NCBI GenBank assembly: GCA_038229415.1
Contig: JBBROM010000002.1
Location: forward strand, 1-64,000
Direction: 5' to 3'
Length of the DNA stretch: 64,000 nucleotides
From: JANXUR01 sp038229415
GTDB lineage: Bacteria > Acidobacteriota > Terriglobia > Terriglobales > Acidobacteriaceae
The notes under the pieces are model-generated. The model saw only the letters and a list, made by a program, of their open reading frames with translations, did no database searches and was not told the DNA's origin. Positions within the stretch are counted from its first letter, which is position 1. Each line of letters starts with the position of its first letter. Both the position numbers and the translations under genes were made by a program. Below are positions 54,419 through 63,216 of the stretch, piece by piece.

Positions 54419-56239
54419 CTAGTGATTGAGTGTCGCGGCTACGTCTGCAATTGCCACTTCTTGCCGCTCTTTGGTGGCGCGGGTTACTACTTCTACCTTG
54501 CCATCTACCACCGTTTTACCCACGTTTACGCGGTAAGGGATGCCCACCAGGTCGGCGTCCTTGAACTTTACGCCGGCGCGTTCGTCGCGGTCGTCGAGCA
54601 GGACGTCGTGGCCGGCGGCTTCCAGGTCGGTGGCGATTTTCTGGGCGGTCGTCATTAGTAACTCGTCCTTGATATTGGTGGGGACGACGACCACGCTGAA
54701 CGGCGCGATGGAGGGCGGCAGCCAGAAGCCGTCGGCGTCGTGATTCTGCTCAATCGCCGAGGTGAGGATGCGCTCGATGCCGATGCCGTAGCTGCCCATG
54801 ATCGGCGTAACTTCTTTGCCGTTGGAGTCGAGCACGCTCGCGCCCATGGACTGCGAATACTTGTAGCCGAGCTTGAAGATGTGTCCGATTTCGACGGCCT
54901 TGGCGACGGTGAGCTTGCCCTCGCCGCACTCGGGACAGGTTTCGCCCGCGTTAACGGGGCGCAGGTCGGCGTATCCGGTCGGCGTGAAGTCGCGACCGGG
55001 CGTGACGTTCTTCAGGTGATAGTCCTCTTTGTTTGCGCCGCTGATTAGATTCGCTCGGCCCTGCAGGGCGACATCCACCAACAGAATCACGCCATCGCTG
55101 CAGCTCTTGCCGTCCTTGTTTAGCGTTGCGATGTTCTGCGACTCGCCTTCAGAACACACGAGGCCGACTGGCCCGAGGAATCCGGCGGGCGAGTGGAAGA
55201 CGGCTTTGATTTCGTCCTCGACCATGGGGCGAATTTCGGCTCCGGGCAACGCGCCGCCGACGGCTGCGGCAAGTTTGGCTTCGCTGAGCGAATGGTCACC
55301 GCGCAGCATGACGACGATGGGGCGCAGCGTGGGCTTGCCGGATTTGTCGTTTGATGGAGATGCGGCTGCTTTGACTTCCGCCATCATCGCCATCGTCTTC
55401 ATCTTGTTCTTGGGCGAGACGCCGAGGAACTTTGCGACCTCGTCAATTGTTTTCATGCCCGGGGTGTGCACCAGCAGGGGCGCGCCGTCGCCTTCGGGTG
55501 CAAGGTCGGCGACGGCCTCAAGCTTCGACGTGGCCTTTTCGATATTCGCTGCGTAGTCGCATTTTTCGCAGCTGGCGATTAGGTCTTCGCCGGCTTCGGT
55601 GTGGACCATGAACTCTTCGGAGCCGCTGCCACCCATCGCGCCGGAGTCGGCCTTGACGATGACGAAGTTGAGCCCGCAGCGCGAGAAGATCGCCTTGTAG
55701 GCTTCGCGATTTTTCTCATACGATGCGTCGAGCCCGGCGGCGTCTATGTCGAACGAGTACGCATCCTTCATGGTGAACTGGCGGACGCGCAGCAGTCCGC
55801 TCTTGGGGCGCGGCTCGTCGCGGAACTTGGTCTGAATCTGGTACCAGATTTGCGGCAACTGCTTGTAGCTGCGCAGTTCCTTGCGCGCGATTTCGGTCAT
55901 TACCTCTTCGTGCGTCATGGCCAGGCACAGGTCGGCACCCTTGCGGTCCTTGAGGCGGAACATGTTGTCGCCCATCACGGACCAACGTCCGCTGGCCTCC
56001 CAGACTTCGCGCGGATTGAGCGCGGGGAGGTAGAACTCCTGGCCGATCTTGTCCATCTCTTGCCGGACGATGCCGGTGATTTTGAGGATGGAGCGCTGGG
56101 CGAGAAAAAGATACGAGTAGATGCCAGCGGAAAGCTGGCGCACGTATCCAGCGCGGACGAGGAACTTGTGGCTGGCGACTTCGGCGTCTGCGGGCGCTTC
56201 GCGCAGCGTGGGGATGAACAGCTTGGACCAGAGATGCAT
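54419..56239 (-). CDS. proS: Prolyl-tRNA synthetase (bacterial, editing form)
   Basis: 606 residues from the ATG at 56239. N-terminal core with SKLFIPTLREAPADAEVASH and AGIYSYLFLAQR; motif 2 region (FRDEPRPKSGLLRVRQFTMK). The ~180-residue YbaK-like editing insertion is at about 225-400, so mischarged Ala-tRNA-Pro can be cleared. Motif 3 is MGSYGIGIERIL, with the anticodon domain at the C-terminus. A diverged duplicate of its first ~15 codons and leader lies at 57282-57370. Confidence 0.96.
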   Translation of the reverse strand: MHLWSKLFIPTLREAPADAEVASHKFLVRAGYVRQLSAGIYSYLFLAQRSILKITGIVRQEMDKIGQEFYLPALNPREVWEASGRWSVMGDNMFRLKDRKGADLCLAMTHEEVMTEIARKELRSYKQLPQIWYQIQTKFRDEPRPKSGLLRVRQFTMKDAYSFDIDAAGLDASYEKNREAYKAIFSRCGLNFVIVKADSGAMGGSGSEEFMVHTEAGEDLIASCEKCDYAANIEKATSKLEAVADLAPEGDGAPLLVHTPGMKTIDEVAKFLGVSPKNKMKTMAMMAEVKAAASPSNDKSGKPTLRPIVVMLRGDHSLSEAKLAAAVGGALPGAEIRPMVEDEIKAVFHSPAGFLGPVGLVCSEGESQNIATLNKDGKSCSDGVILLVDVALQGRANLISGANKEDYHLKNVTPGRDFTPTGYADLRPVNAGETCPECGEGKLTVAKAVEIGHIFKLGYKYSQSMGASVLDSNGKEVTPIMGSYGIGIERILTSAIEQNHDADGFWLPPSIAPFSVVVVPTNIKDELLMTTAQKIATDLEAAGHDVLLDDRDERAGVKFKDADLVGIPYRVNVGKTVVDGKVEVVTRATKERQEVAIADVAATLNH

Positions 56240-56312
56240 GGGGTTCCTGTGGGTTTGGAGATACAAATCTATTTTACGGGAGAGCGATAGACGGGAATGG
56301 TAAAGGAGGAGA

Positions 56313-56762
56313 CTACTTCAGCAGCCGCTTGTCCCAAGGATGTGCGCGATGCCAGACGATTCGCATCTTCGCTGCGTCTGGATGCGTCGGATTCAACACG
56401 ATATTGAATGTCTCTGGCACGATGGAGGAAGGGACGCGCAGCAATGCGGACTTCCGTCCGCCGAGCCATGCGTCGCCCGTGGCGCGCGTTAGGGAAACGT
56501 CATCGGCCCAGCTCGCGGAAAAGTGTGAGACATCCGCAGTCCCTATCGAGATATTTGCTTGAGCCTCGACCTTCATCAGTTGATAGGCTGGGGGCATATC
56601 GTCCAAGGCAAGTTCCAAGTGGACGAGTGATTCGAGCAGAGCCCCCGGAGCACTTTCCGCCAGATACACGACCGCGCGGCCCCGCGTGTGCCAGCGTGCT
56701 GAACCGACGAGACCACCGCGCCCATCCAGCGTGCGGTGGTTGCTGATGCGCCATAGCAACAT
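56313..56762 (-). CDS. RES-domain toxin
   Basis: 149 residues. The RES fold is recognisable: the first Arg in LLWRISNHRTLDGRGGLVGSARW, the GRAVVYLAESAPGALLESLVHLE block, and a late NPTHPDAAKMRIVWHRAHPWDKRL. RES toxins degrade cellular NAD+. It follows its antitoxin with a one-base overlap. It lies upstream of proS on the same strand. Confidence 0.9.
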   Translation of the reverse strand: MLLWRISNHRTLDGRGGLVGSARWHTRGRAVVYLAESAPGALLESLVHLELALDDMPPAYQLMKVEAQANISIGTADVSHFSASWADDVSLTRATGDAWLGGRKSALLRVPSSIVPETFNIVLNPTHPDAAKMRIVWHRAHPWDKRLLK

Positions 56763-57190
56763 CAGGCGAACATGCCCTCGTCAATTTGCGTAAGCATCTC
56801 TTCGACCAGCCGGCCACCGGGCTCGGTTCGAAGCAAGTCGAATGGAGTGCGTCCGTCGAAGCGGCGCTTGGGAGCGCGCATCCAGATAAGCGCGGATTCG
56901 CGACTGCCCCAAACGGATTCGGCCTGTGAGAGCAGTCGCGCCATGCGCAGCGCGCGTTCGGACTCCTCCGGCGAAAGATGCTGCTTGCGGCTCTTGCGGT
57001 GCTTTAGGGTGCGTGGGTGGACGATGGTGAACACCTCGGACTTTTCGAGGCCAAGCTCTTCCATGTGGGCCACCGTGGTGGTTGGCAAACCACTCTCTAC
57101 CAGTGCGACAAACTCGCGCTCGGAGCGGGCGTTAGCACCCAACCATTCCTTCAAGCGAATTCCTTCGAGACGCGCGCTGGTTTCAGGCAT
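56762..57190 (-). CDS. Xre/MbcA/ParS-type antitoxin
   Basis: 142 residues. An N-terminal helical region (LPTTTVAHMEELGLEKSEVF, about 35-55) corresponds to the Xre-like part, and the C-terminal RFDGRTPFDLLRTEPGGRLVEE is the conserved toxin-binding/DUF2384 signature. An AGGAG site six bases upstream supports the start. It neutralises the RES toxin and likely represses the pair. Confidence 0.9.
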   Translation of the reverse strand: MPETSARLEGIRLKEWLGANARSEREFVALVESGLPTTTVAHMEELGLEKSEVFTIVHPRTLKHRKSRKQHLSPEESERALRMARLLSQAESVWGSRESALIWMRAPKRRFDGRTPFDLLRTEPGGRLVEEMLTQIDEGMFA

Positions 57191-57207
57191 AGCGGACTCC
57201 TATGGAC

Positions 57208-57220
57208 ATTATGCCATAAT
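57208..57220. promoter_or_regulatory. Candidate operator / -10 of the RES-Xre pair
   Basis: ATTATG-C-CATAAT is a perfect 6-bp-arm palindrome; its right arm reads CATAAT, a good -10 box, on the antitoxin strand, about ten bases before the expected transcript start. Repressor binding here would block the promoter. Confidence 0.5.
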
Positions 57221-57281
57221 ATTGGCGGCAAATGCCAGATGGCCGGGCCAGGTTGCACAAGACACTGCGGCCTATGGGCGG

Positions 57282-57370
57282 ACGCTTCGCGCATCGTGGG
57301 GATGAAGAGTTTGGAACGGAGATATGTGGGGTTCCCGTGGGGGGTTGAAGTAAAAACCCATTTACGAGAT
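57282..57370 (-). repeat. Diverged duplicate of the proS 5' end
   Basis: This 89-base stretch aligns with 56196-56280 (proS codons 1-15 and leader) at roughly 75-80% identity; on the minus strand it still reads SKLFIPTMREAS, against SKLFIPTLREAP in ProS. It lies on the far side of the RES-Xre module from proS, so the module is flanked by two proS starts. The 319-base gap (57191-57509) contains this, the operator above and the next promoter; no gene. Confidence 0.8.
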
Positions 57371-57433
57371 ATGCAACAAGAGGCGCGAAATTCGGTCAAG
57401 GCTCGCGATTCTGGAATCAGGAACAAAATATAG

Positions 57434-57459
57434 TATTACCAAGTAATAATGTATTGACA
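57434..57459 (+). promoter_or_regulatory. Palindrome and -35 upstream of the PIN module
   Basis: TATTAC-CAA-GTAATA (57434-57448) is a perfect 15-base palindrome next to TTGACA (57454-57459). The -10 box is weak (CATCCT at 57477). A plausible operator-promoter for the three following genes. Confidence 0.45.
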
Positions 57460-57509
57460 CCATATCCGTGATGTGACATCCTGTTCTTGGTATCGGAGGG
57501 AGGAGTCAT

Positions 57510-57719
57510 ATGACCTACTCGGAAATCGCAGCAGAAGTGAAGCGCAGGTTCGGCTTCACCCCGAAGATATGCTGGATCGCGCACGCGAAGGAATCATTGG
57601 GTTTGCCAGTGCGCAGTGCATGGAATCGCCGAAGTACAGATGTGAGACAGGTGCCTTGTCCGCCGGACAAAGTTCAACAAATTGCGGCAGTGATGGTGGG
57701 GTCTCTGGGCAAGGCATAA
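57510..57719 (+). CDS. Small conserved accessory protein
   Basis: 69 residues: MTYSEIAAEVKRRFGFTPK, CWIAHAKESLGLPVR, ending with a CPPDKVQQIA helix. This MTY-x-EI...CWIAHxKE pattern occurs in short proteins encoded among accessory and mobile genes of many phyla, and I know of no assigned function. Strong ribosome site (GGAGGGAGGAG). It is 15 bases upstream of the antitoxin-like gene, so part of the same operon. Confidence 0.7.
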   Translation: MTYSEIAAEVKRRFGFTPKICWIAHAKESLGLPVRSAWNRRSTDVRQVPCPPDKVQQIAAVMVGSLGKA

Positions 57720-57734
57720 GAAGAGGAGCTAGAC

Positions 57735-58238
57735 ATGACGACAGCAGAGAAGATCGAAGTGAAAGTGGCGGATGAGGCTTGGATTGCGGCGGCGCTGTTA
57801 CACAGGGAGCATCCCGAGAGGGAGGATTTCACTATCAGGGAAATTCTCGAGCGAGCAAAACGCGAAGGCATTGATATGGATGAAAGGAACGAGCTTCGGA
57901 AGGGTGTCTATGTTCACATTGTTCAGCACTGTGTTGCAAACCGGCCCCCAAATCCCGGCCGCTATCGCATGCTGTTTGAAACCACCGACGACCGTCGGCG
58001 CCTTTTCCGCAAGGGTGACTCCTTTGACTCGAAGCGCGATGGCGCGAAGATCACGCCGCGCGAAGATGAAATTCCCGAGGTGTACCGTCCTCTTTTGCGT
58101 TGGTATGAAGAGTGGTCGTCCGGACAGACTGCCAGCGACGAAGACCCGCTGATGGCGATTGCGGGCACAGGCGCGCATTACTTCACCGAAGAGACACCGG
58201 ATGAATATGTTCGCCGTATGCGCGAGGGCTGGGAATGA
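57735..58238 (+). CDS. Probable antitoxin of the PIN toxin
   Basis: 167 residues. Conserved stretch YVHIVQHCVANRPPNPGRYR follows a helical N-terminal part (WIAAALLHREHPEREDFTI, REILERAKREGI), which may be a winged-helix DNA-binding region. The C-terminus is acidic. Its stop overlaps the PIN toxin start (ATGA), the usual antitoxin-first order. The antitoxin role is inferred from this position and not from a known family. Confidence 0.65.
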   Translation: MTTAEKIEVKVADEAWIAAALLHREHPEREDFTIREILERAKREGIDMDERNELRKGVYVHIVQHCVANRPPNPGRYRMLFETTDDRRRLFRKGDSFDSKRDGAKITPREDEIPEVYRPLLRWYEEWSSGQTASDEDPLMAIAGTGAHYFTEETPDEYVRRMREGWE

Positions 58239-58657
58239 GTCGAGTTTTCTGGGACACTAACCTATTCATTTACGTGCTCGAAGACAAGGGTCACTGGTCG
58301 GAACGCACTCGTGCGCTCCGGCAGCGCATGCGCGAGCGGGAGGACCAGCTTTTCACATCCAGCATGACGCTAGGCGAGGTATTGCATCTGCCCACGGCGG
58401 CTGGCGATTTGGCGCTCTGCCGAAGGTATGAAATGGCGATCTTGCGGTCAGCTGTAGTGGTGCCGTTCGACACGGAGGCGGCGCGGCGCTATGCAGAGAT
58501 TCGCCAAGACCGCTCGATTAAGCCACCTGACGCGATCCAGCTAGCTTGTGCTGCAGTCGTGGGCGCAGACTTGTTTGTTACCAACGACCAACACCTACAG
58601 TCCAAGATGGTAAGAGGGATTCACTTCATTACATCGCTCGAACGAGCGCCGCTGTAG
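58235..58657 (+). CDS. PIN-domain ribonuclease toxin (VapC-like)
   Basis: 140 residues. The PIN acidic residues are visible: FWDTNLFIY (first Asp), SSMTLGEVL (Glu), PDAIQLA (Asp) and TNDQHL (final Asp). VapC toxins cleave tRNA or rRNA. It is translationally coupled to the preceding gene by a four-base overlap. Confidence 0.88.
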   Translation: MSRVFWDTNLFIYVLEDKGHWSERTRALRQRMREREDQLFTSSMTLGEVLHLPTAAGDLALCRRYEMAILRSAVVVPFDTEAARRYAEIRQDRSIKPPDAIQLACAAVVGADLFVTNDQHLQSKMVRGIHFITSLERAPL

Positions 58658-58680
58658 GTTGACAAGCTGGCGGGGCTAGC

Positions 58681-58893
58681 TTACTCTGCCAGCTTGCCCA
58701 GCACGCTACGGCCCAGCTTTTGGGCTTCGGCGAAGAACTTTTGGTATTCGAGGAAGAGGCGGTTGATCTCCAGCGAGCGGTCGGGGGTGAGGGCTTGGCG
58801 GAGGATCATGTCGCGCAATTTGACTGGGTTGGGCAACATGGCTTCTTCGTTCAGTTCTTCCAGCGCGGTTTGCGGATCGTAGTGGTAGGCCAT
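58681..58893 (-). CDS. Small protein of unknown function
   Basis: 70 residues from the ATG at 58893 (MAYHYDPQTALEELNEEAML); the longer frame runs through the divergent promoter region. Mostly amphipathic helix, no motif. Divergent from the DUF2007 gene with a 49-base gap. Not recognised. Confidence 0.6.
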   Translation of the reverse strand: MAYHYDPQTALEELNEEAMLPNPVKLRDMILRQALTPDRSLEINRLFLEYQKFFAEAQKLGRSVLGKLAE

Positions 58894-58942
58894 GGGGCTA
58901 TTATGCGCCTGAGCGCGGCGATTTCGGGGTATCATCTCTGTG

Positions 58943-59386
58943 ATGTTAGAAGAGCCTGTGGTCGAAGAATCAGCCACGATGTTGGTCACGGTGGAGCGGT
59001 ATCGTGATCTGCACGAGGCATTGCTGGCGAAGGCGCGGCTGGAGTTGGCAGAAATTTTCTGCCAACTCGCCGATGAAAACGTGGTGCGTGCGGACTGGTT
59101 CTATTCCAACGCTGTGGGAGGCGTGCGGCTGCAGGTGCTCGAGAGGGATTGCGATGCGGCGCGCGCGATTTTGCAAGAAGCGATCCCTGAACAATTTGCA
59201 TGGGATGGCGAGGATGAACCCTTCGTCCAGCCGCGGTGTCCGCGCTGCCAGTCGCTCGACATTCGCTTTGAAACACTGAACCGTCCGTGGACGTTTCTGC
59301 CAATGTTTCTGCTCGGATTCACCGTGCCGGTGAGACGGGAACGCTGGGCGTGCGGCGCTTGCGATGCCCATTGGGTGGACGACTAA
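58943..59386 (+). CDS. DUF2007-like protein with C-terminal zinc ribbon
   Basis: 147 residues. The N-terminal half (ATMLVTVERYRDLHEALLAK...ENVVRADWFYSNAVGGVRLQV) matches the small DUF2007 'signal-transducing' alpha-beta fold. The second half has a zinc ribbon split by a hydrophobic helix: CPRCQS ... TFLPMFLLGFTVP ... CGACDA. Function unknown. It ends convergently against kdsD, one base apart. Confidence 0.75.
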   Translation: MLEEPVVEESATMLVTVERYRDLHEALLAKARLELAEIFCQLADENVVRADWFYSNAVGGVRLQVLERDCDAARAILQEAIPEQFAWDGEDEPFVQPRCPRCQSLDIRFETLNRPWTFLPMFLLGFTVPVRRERWACGACDAHWVDD

Positions 59387-59387
59387 C

Positions 59388-60404
59388 TTATATCCCTAGC
59401 AACTCCCACAGGTCGTGCATGTGGACGATGCCGAGTATGTGGCTATCTGCGTCCACGACGCACAGCGACGTGATCTTCTTTTCTTCCATGATGGCGAGGG
59501 CGGTGGCGGCGAAGGTTTCTGGCGCGACGACTTTGGGTTCGCGCGTCATACAGTCGGTGGCGGTGAGTTCGAGCAGATTGCCCGCGGTGGTGCTGGCGTG
59601 TTGCGGATCGCGGGCGTAGCGTTCGAGCAGGCGGCGCAGGTCGCCGTCACTGACGATGCCGACGAGCTTGCCCGCTTCCACCACTGCGGTTACGCCCAGC
59701 TTCTTGCGCGACATTTCATAGATCACTTCGGCCATGCGCGCGGTGGACGCGACTTGCGGCAGAGCGTCGCCGGAGTGCATCAGCTCTTCCACGCGGGCGA
59801 GCTTGCGGCCGAGTTTTCCGCCGGGATGCAGGTGTGCGAAGTCTTCGGCACGAAAGTTTTTGCGCTCGCTGAGTGCGACGGCGAGGGCGTCGCCGAGCGC
59901 CAGCATGGCGGTGGTGGAAGCTGTGGGCGCGAGTCCGAGGTTGCAGGCTTCATGCGCGACGGAGCAGTCGAGCGCGACGGTGGCTGCGGTGGCGAGCGTG
60001 GAAAGGCGGGCGGGACTCGAGCACACTGGGTCGCAGGTAATGCTGATAATGCCGACGTCGAGCCGCTGGAACATGGGCAGCAGGCGGAGGACTTCTTCGG
60101 TTTCGCCGCTGGCCGAGAGCAGAATGGCGAGGTCGCCGCGAACGATGCCGCCCATGTCGCCGTGAATAGCTTCCGCAGGATGCAGAAAAATTGCTGGAGA
60201 GCCGGTGGAGCTGAGGGTGGCTGCGATCTTGCGTCCGATGATACCGCTCTTACCGATGCCGGTAACGATGATGCGTCCGGTGGAGGCTTGGAGCAAAGCA
60301 ATGGCTCGGTCGAAGGTGGCAGCCATCGGCCCGGCCAAACGCTCGGAAAGCGCTAGCAGCGCTTCTGCCTCGATGCGGACTACGTTGGCTGCGGTGGAAG
60401 TCAT
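59388..60404 (-). CDS. kdsD: D-arabinose-5-phosphate isomerase
   Basis: 338 residues from the ATG at 60404; the longer frame reads through a palindromic repeat. A SIS domain (about 35-185; IIVTGIGKSGIIGRKIAATL, HPAEAIHGDMG, SASGETEEV, the family Lys-His-Glu area ERKNFRAEDFAHLHPGG) is followed by two CBS domains (about 205-338). It converts ribulose-5-P to arabinose-5-P, the first step to Kdo of lipopolysaccharide. GutQ/KpsF paralogues cannot be fully excluded. Confidence 0.92.
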   Translation of the reverse strand: MTSTAANVVRIEAEALLALSERLAGPMAATFDRAIALLQASTGRIIVTGIGKSGIIGRKIAATLSSTGSPAIFLHPAEAIHGDMGGIVRGDLAILLSASGETEEVLRLLPMFQRLDVGIISITCDPVCSSPARLSTLATAATVALDCSVAHEACNLGLAPTASTTAMLALGDALAVALSERKNFRAEDFAHLHPGGKLGRKLARVEELMHSGDALPQVASTARMAEVIYEMSRKKLGVTAVVEAGKLVGIVSDGDLRRLLERYARDPQHASTTAGNLLELTATDCMTREPKVVAPETFAATALAIMEEKKITSLCVVDADSHILGIVHMHDLWELLGI

Positions 60405-60568
60405 TGAAGTAAGGATGGTAGCAGTTGGGAGTTGCCAGTTGCCAGTATTCAGTCTTTCGTCTTCAGTCTTTAGTCTCAGTCCAATGCGATGAGGCGGGAA
60501 TCGAATATTGGGCTGGAACTCCAGACGGTAAGGATCGGTGGACACGGGTAGGGGGTCCTTCGACTGCG

Positions 60569-60601
60569 CTGGAAGAGTCCCGCATAGCGGGACTCTTCCA
60601 G
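60569..60601. repeat. Perfect 15-bp-arm palindrome
   Basis: CTGGAAGAGTCCCGC-ATA-GCGGGACTCTTCCAG, flanked by TCCTTCGACTGCG and CTACGCTCAGGATGACA, arms of the 'TCATCCTGAGCG' repeat class. It lies between the K+ channel and kdsD genes, which are both on the minus strand. It may terminate the channel transcript. Confidence 0.85.
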
Positions 60602-60676
60602 CTACGCTCAGGATGACACATGAGGAGAGGCGGCTGAGAGAACCGTCTTGCAGAGCTAATTTTTGATTTCTGCCCG

Positions 60677-61828
60677 CTAAAAATGTTCGTCCGCGCGAAA
60701 TACGTCGACTTGTGAGCCGATCATTTTGTCCCAGGGGCCGCCTTTCCAGTTGTCTTTGCGGGGATCCTCGTGAATCCACGGGGGCAGTTCCACTAATAAA
60801 AAATTGGCCAAGGCTTCTGCATAAGGCTCGTACTTCAACCGCAGACCAGTGAGCCGATTGTGGAACTCTGGCGTATCGGCGAGGTGCAGCGTCGTACCTT
60901 GGAGCCGGGTGCGGATGAGTGCCAGATGTTCGTCGGGCAAGCGATTGCGGCTAAACGGACGATATTCCCGCACAAATATTTGGGTTACGTCCACCAGTGC
61001 ATGGCGGGCCATGGCGAAGGTGAGCCTAGCCTGGCCGGTTTCTATCCCGTCTACTCCTGCGATCACGAGGGCTGAGGCGTCGAGAATCATGGTAAGCGCG
61101 GCTAGCCAATTCTGGTTGCTGTGCTGGGAGCGGTAGTAGGCGAGCAGCGGATAGGAGATATGGGTTTCCAGCACTTGTCCGGCCCAGCGTTCCCAGTCTT
61201 TCAGGATTTCATCGGGCAGCCCGCTTTCTTCGCAGACGGACATGCGGGCGAGAAATTCAGCGGCTGTGGGCGGTGAGCCCGCGCGGGCGTCCATAAGGGT
61301 GATTTCAATTTCGCGCTGGCTGAAGCCGGAGTACATGGTGGGCAGATAGCCAATCACCGTGCCCAAGAACGCAAAGCCCAAGCCGGCTTCGATCACCGAG
61401 AAAATACGTCCCAGGCCGCTGCCGGGTGTGATATCTCCGTAGCCGAGAGTGAAGAAGGTTTCACCACTCATATAGAAGAGATCGCCCCAGGTACGGTGGG
61501 GCGTGCCGTCCAGCCATTGCGCGGCGCTCCACTGGAGCAGGGAGAAGGCAAAGATCAGGACGGTGGCCCAAAGGGCGAGCAGAAGAATCAGCGAAAGAGG
61601 AGCGAAGAAGCCGAGTATGGTTTCGCGCGGTGAGAGTTTGGGAATGCGGCGGGCCAGGCTGCGCCAAGTGCGCCAGCTCAACAAGTAAAACATCCGGGTT
61701 AGCCGGATTTTGCGGCTAACCCGGCGGGGGACGAGGATGGTCTCAAACGCGTCCCACAAGATGGTGACGATGAGCAGGAAACCGGCGAGGCTAGCGCCGA
61801 AAGCGGCAGTTTGGGAAAGAAAAATCAT
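60677..61828 (-). CDS. Two-helix potassium channel with soluble domain
   Basis: 383 residues. A first membrane helix at 8-28, then helices around 72-98 and 135-165 that flank the pore; the selectivity filter is TLGYGD in ETFFTLGYGDITPG (about 123-130). The C-terminal ~200 residues are cytoplasmic, helical and not recognisable as RCK. It conducts K+ or a related cation; no gating ligand can be named. Confidence 0.85.
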   Translation of the reverse strand: MIFLSQTAAFGASLAGFLLIVTILWDAFETILVPRRVSRKIRLTRMFYLLSWRTWRSLARRIPKLSPRETILGFFAPLSLILLLALWATVLIFAFSLLQWSAAQWLDGTPHRTWGDLFYMSGETFFTLGYGDITPGSGLGRIFSVIEAGLGFAFLGTVIGYLPTMYSGFSQREIEITLMDARAGSPPTAAEFLARMSVCEESGLPDEILKDWERWAGQVLETHISYPLLAYYRSQHSNQNWLAALTMILDASALVIAGVDGIETGQARLTFAMARHALVDVTQIFVREYRPFSRNRLPDEHLALIRTRLQGTTLHLADTPEFHNRLTGLRLKYEPYAEALANFLLVELPPWIHEDPRKDNWKGGPWDKMIGSQVDVFRADEHF

Positions 61829-61872
61829 GGCACTCCGAATGCAAGGATGTTAGCAGAGCGGCTGCCGGGCGA

Positions 61873-63093
61873 TTACTTGCGATATTCCTCGACTGCTGCG
61901 AGGAGTCGGTCTATATCCGCGGGGTTGTTGTAGTAGTGCGACGAGATACGCACTCCGCCTACGTGCGAGGTGTAGCGGACGCTGACCAGGATTTTGCGGG
62001 CTAGCAGGAACTCCATCAACGCGAGGTTGGCGGGTGCGTCGCCGATGGTGAAGCTGACGATGCCGGAGCGGTTGGCTGGCGCGAGTGGTGTGACGACTTC
62101 CACGCCTAGCGATTGCAGGCCGTTGATGAGACGATCGGTGAGATCGAAGACTTGGCGTGCGATGTTTTCTTGCCCTAGTTCTTCGACCAGGTGGAGCGAC
62201 GCGGCTAAGCCGATGGCACCGGGATAGTTCGCGGTGCCTCCGGTTTCGTAGGCGCGAGCCTCTTTCACAAAACGATAGTCGCGCACGGGTGTGATGGAAG
62301 GCGTCTGGAAGTAGTTGCCCCAGCCGCCATCGGGCGGTTCGAGTGAGAGGTAGCCTGCGATCGGCGGGTTAAGTTCAGGAATGCGCTCTTTGCGGATGTA
62401 GAGAAATCCGCAGCCGTAAGGCGCATTGAGCCACTTGTGGCCGCCGCAGGCGAGGAAGTCTACTGGCGTTTGCTGCACGTCAATCGGAATTGCCCCGAGT
62501 TGCTGAATCGCATCCACTACGAGCCAGATATTGCGGTCTTTGCAGAGCTGGCTGATCGCGCCGAGGTCGCAGCGGAACCCGTTCGTCCACTGGGTGGAGC
62601 TAATGACGATGATGCGCGTGGCCGAAGTGAGGTGCGCGGCGATGTGCTCCGCAGTGATGCCGCCTGCCTGGTGTGGGATCTGATCCACGGCGACGCCCTG
62701 TTTTTGTAGTTGCAGCCACGGTATTGCAACCTGCATAAATTCCAAGTCGCAGAGCAGGACGCGGTCGCCGCTGCGAAAGGGAATCGCTTGCGCGGCGATG
62801 CTGAGGCCGTGCGAGGTGCTTTCGACCAGCGCAATTTCGTCTTCGCTCGCGTGGATGAGGCGAGCGATGGCCGGGCGTGCCGCGGCGCGCATCTCGTCCA
62901 TGGCGATGTGATGCAGGGTGGAGGATGCCGATGGGCAGAGCAATGCCATATCGAGAAAGCGCTGTATGGCCTTGGCGGCGACGAGCGGCGTTAGGCTGAC
63001 GCAGGCGGCGTCGAGGAAGGTTTTGTTCGCAAGCGCGGGGAACTGGCCGCGGACGTTGTTCAGGCTGATATTGCTGCTTGAGGTCTCAGTCAT
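61873..63093 (-). CDS. Class V aminotransferase (cysteine-desulfurase-like)
   Basis: 406 residues from the ATG at 63093. PLP-enzyme motifs: FLDAACVSLTP at the start, LVESTSHGLSIAA, the pyridoxal Asp/Gln region LVVDAIQQLGAIPID, and the Schiff-base Lys in CGGHKWLNAPYGCGFLYI. The C-terminal half carries SVRYTSHVGGVRIS. The group includes kynureninases, isopenicillin epimerases and desulfurases; no active-site Cys loop was recognised, so an aminotransferase or epimerase function is more likely. Divergent from the permease gene. Confidence 0.85.
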   Translation of the reverse strand: MTETSSSNISLNNVRGQFPALANKTFLDAACVSLTPLVAAKAIQRFLDMALLCPSASSTLHHIAMDEMRAAARPAIARLIHASEDEIALVESTSHGLSIAAQAIPFRSGDRVLLCDLEFMQVAIPWLQLQKQGVAVDQIPHQAGGITAEHIAAHLTSATRIIVISSTQWTNGFRCDLGAISQLCKDRNIWLVVDAIQQLGAIPIDVQQTPVDFLACGGHKWLNAPYGCGFLYIRKERIPELNPPIAGYLSLEPPDGGWGNYFQTPSITPVRDYRFVKEARAYETGGTANYPGAIGLAASLHLVEELGQENIARQVFDLTDRLINGLQSLGVEVVTPLAPANRSGIVSFTIGDAPANLALMEFLLARKILVSVRYTSHVGGVRISSHYYNNPADIDRLLAAVEEYRK

Positions 63094-63216
63094 AAAATTT
63101 GCTGGTACGGGTGATGCGCGTCTGGTTCGGCGGCCCACGTCTGCGCAGCCTCAGACAGCGTACACTGTTCGCTCGGCGATGGTCGAAGAATACTGCTGGC
63201 ATGCGTGGGAGGCGGA

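Noticed and set aside
57151..57426. 91-codon minus-strand frame containing SKLFIPTMREAS
   Set aside because: Not a gene: it is the duplicated proS start running into unrelated sequence. Reported as a repeat.
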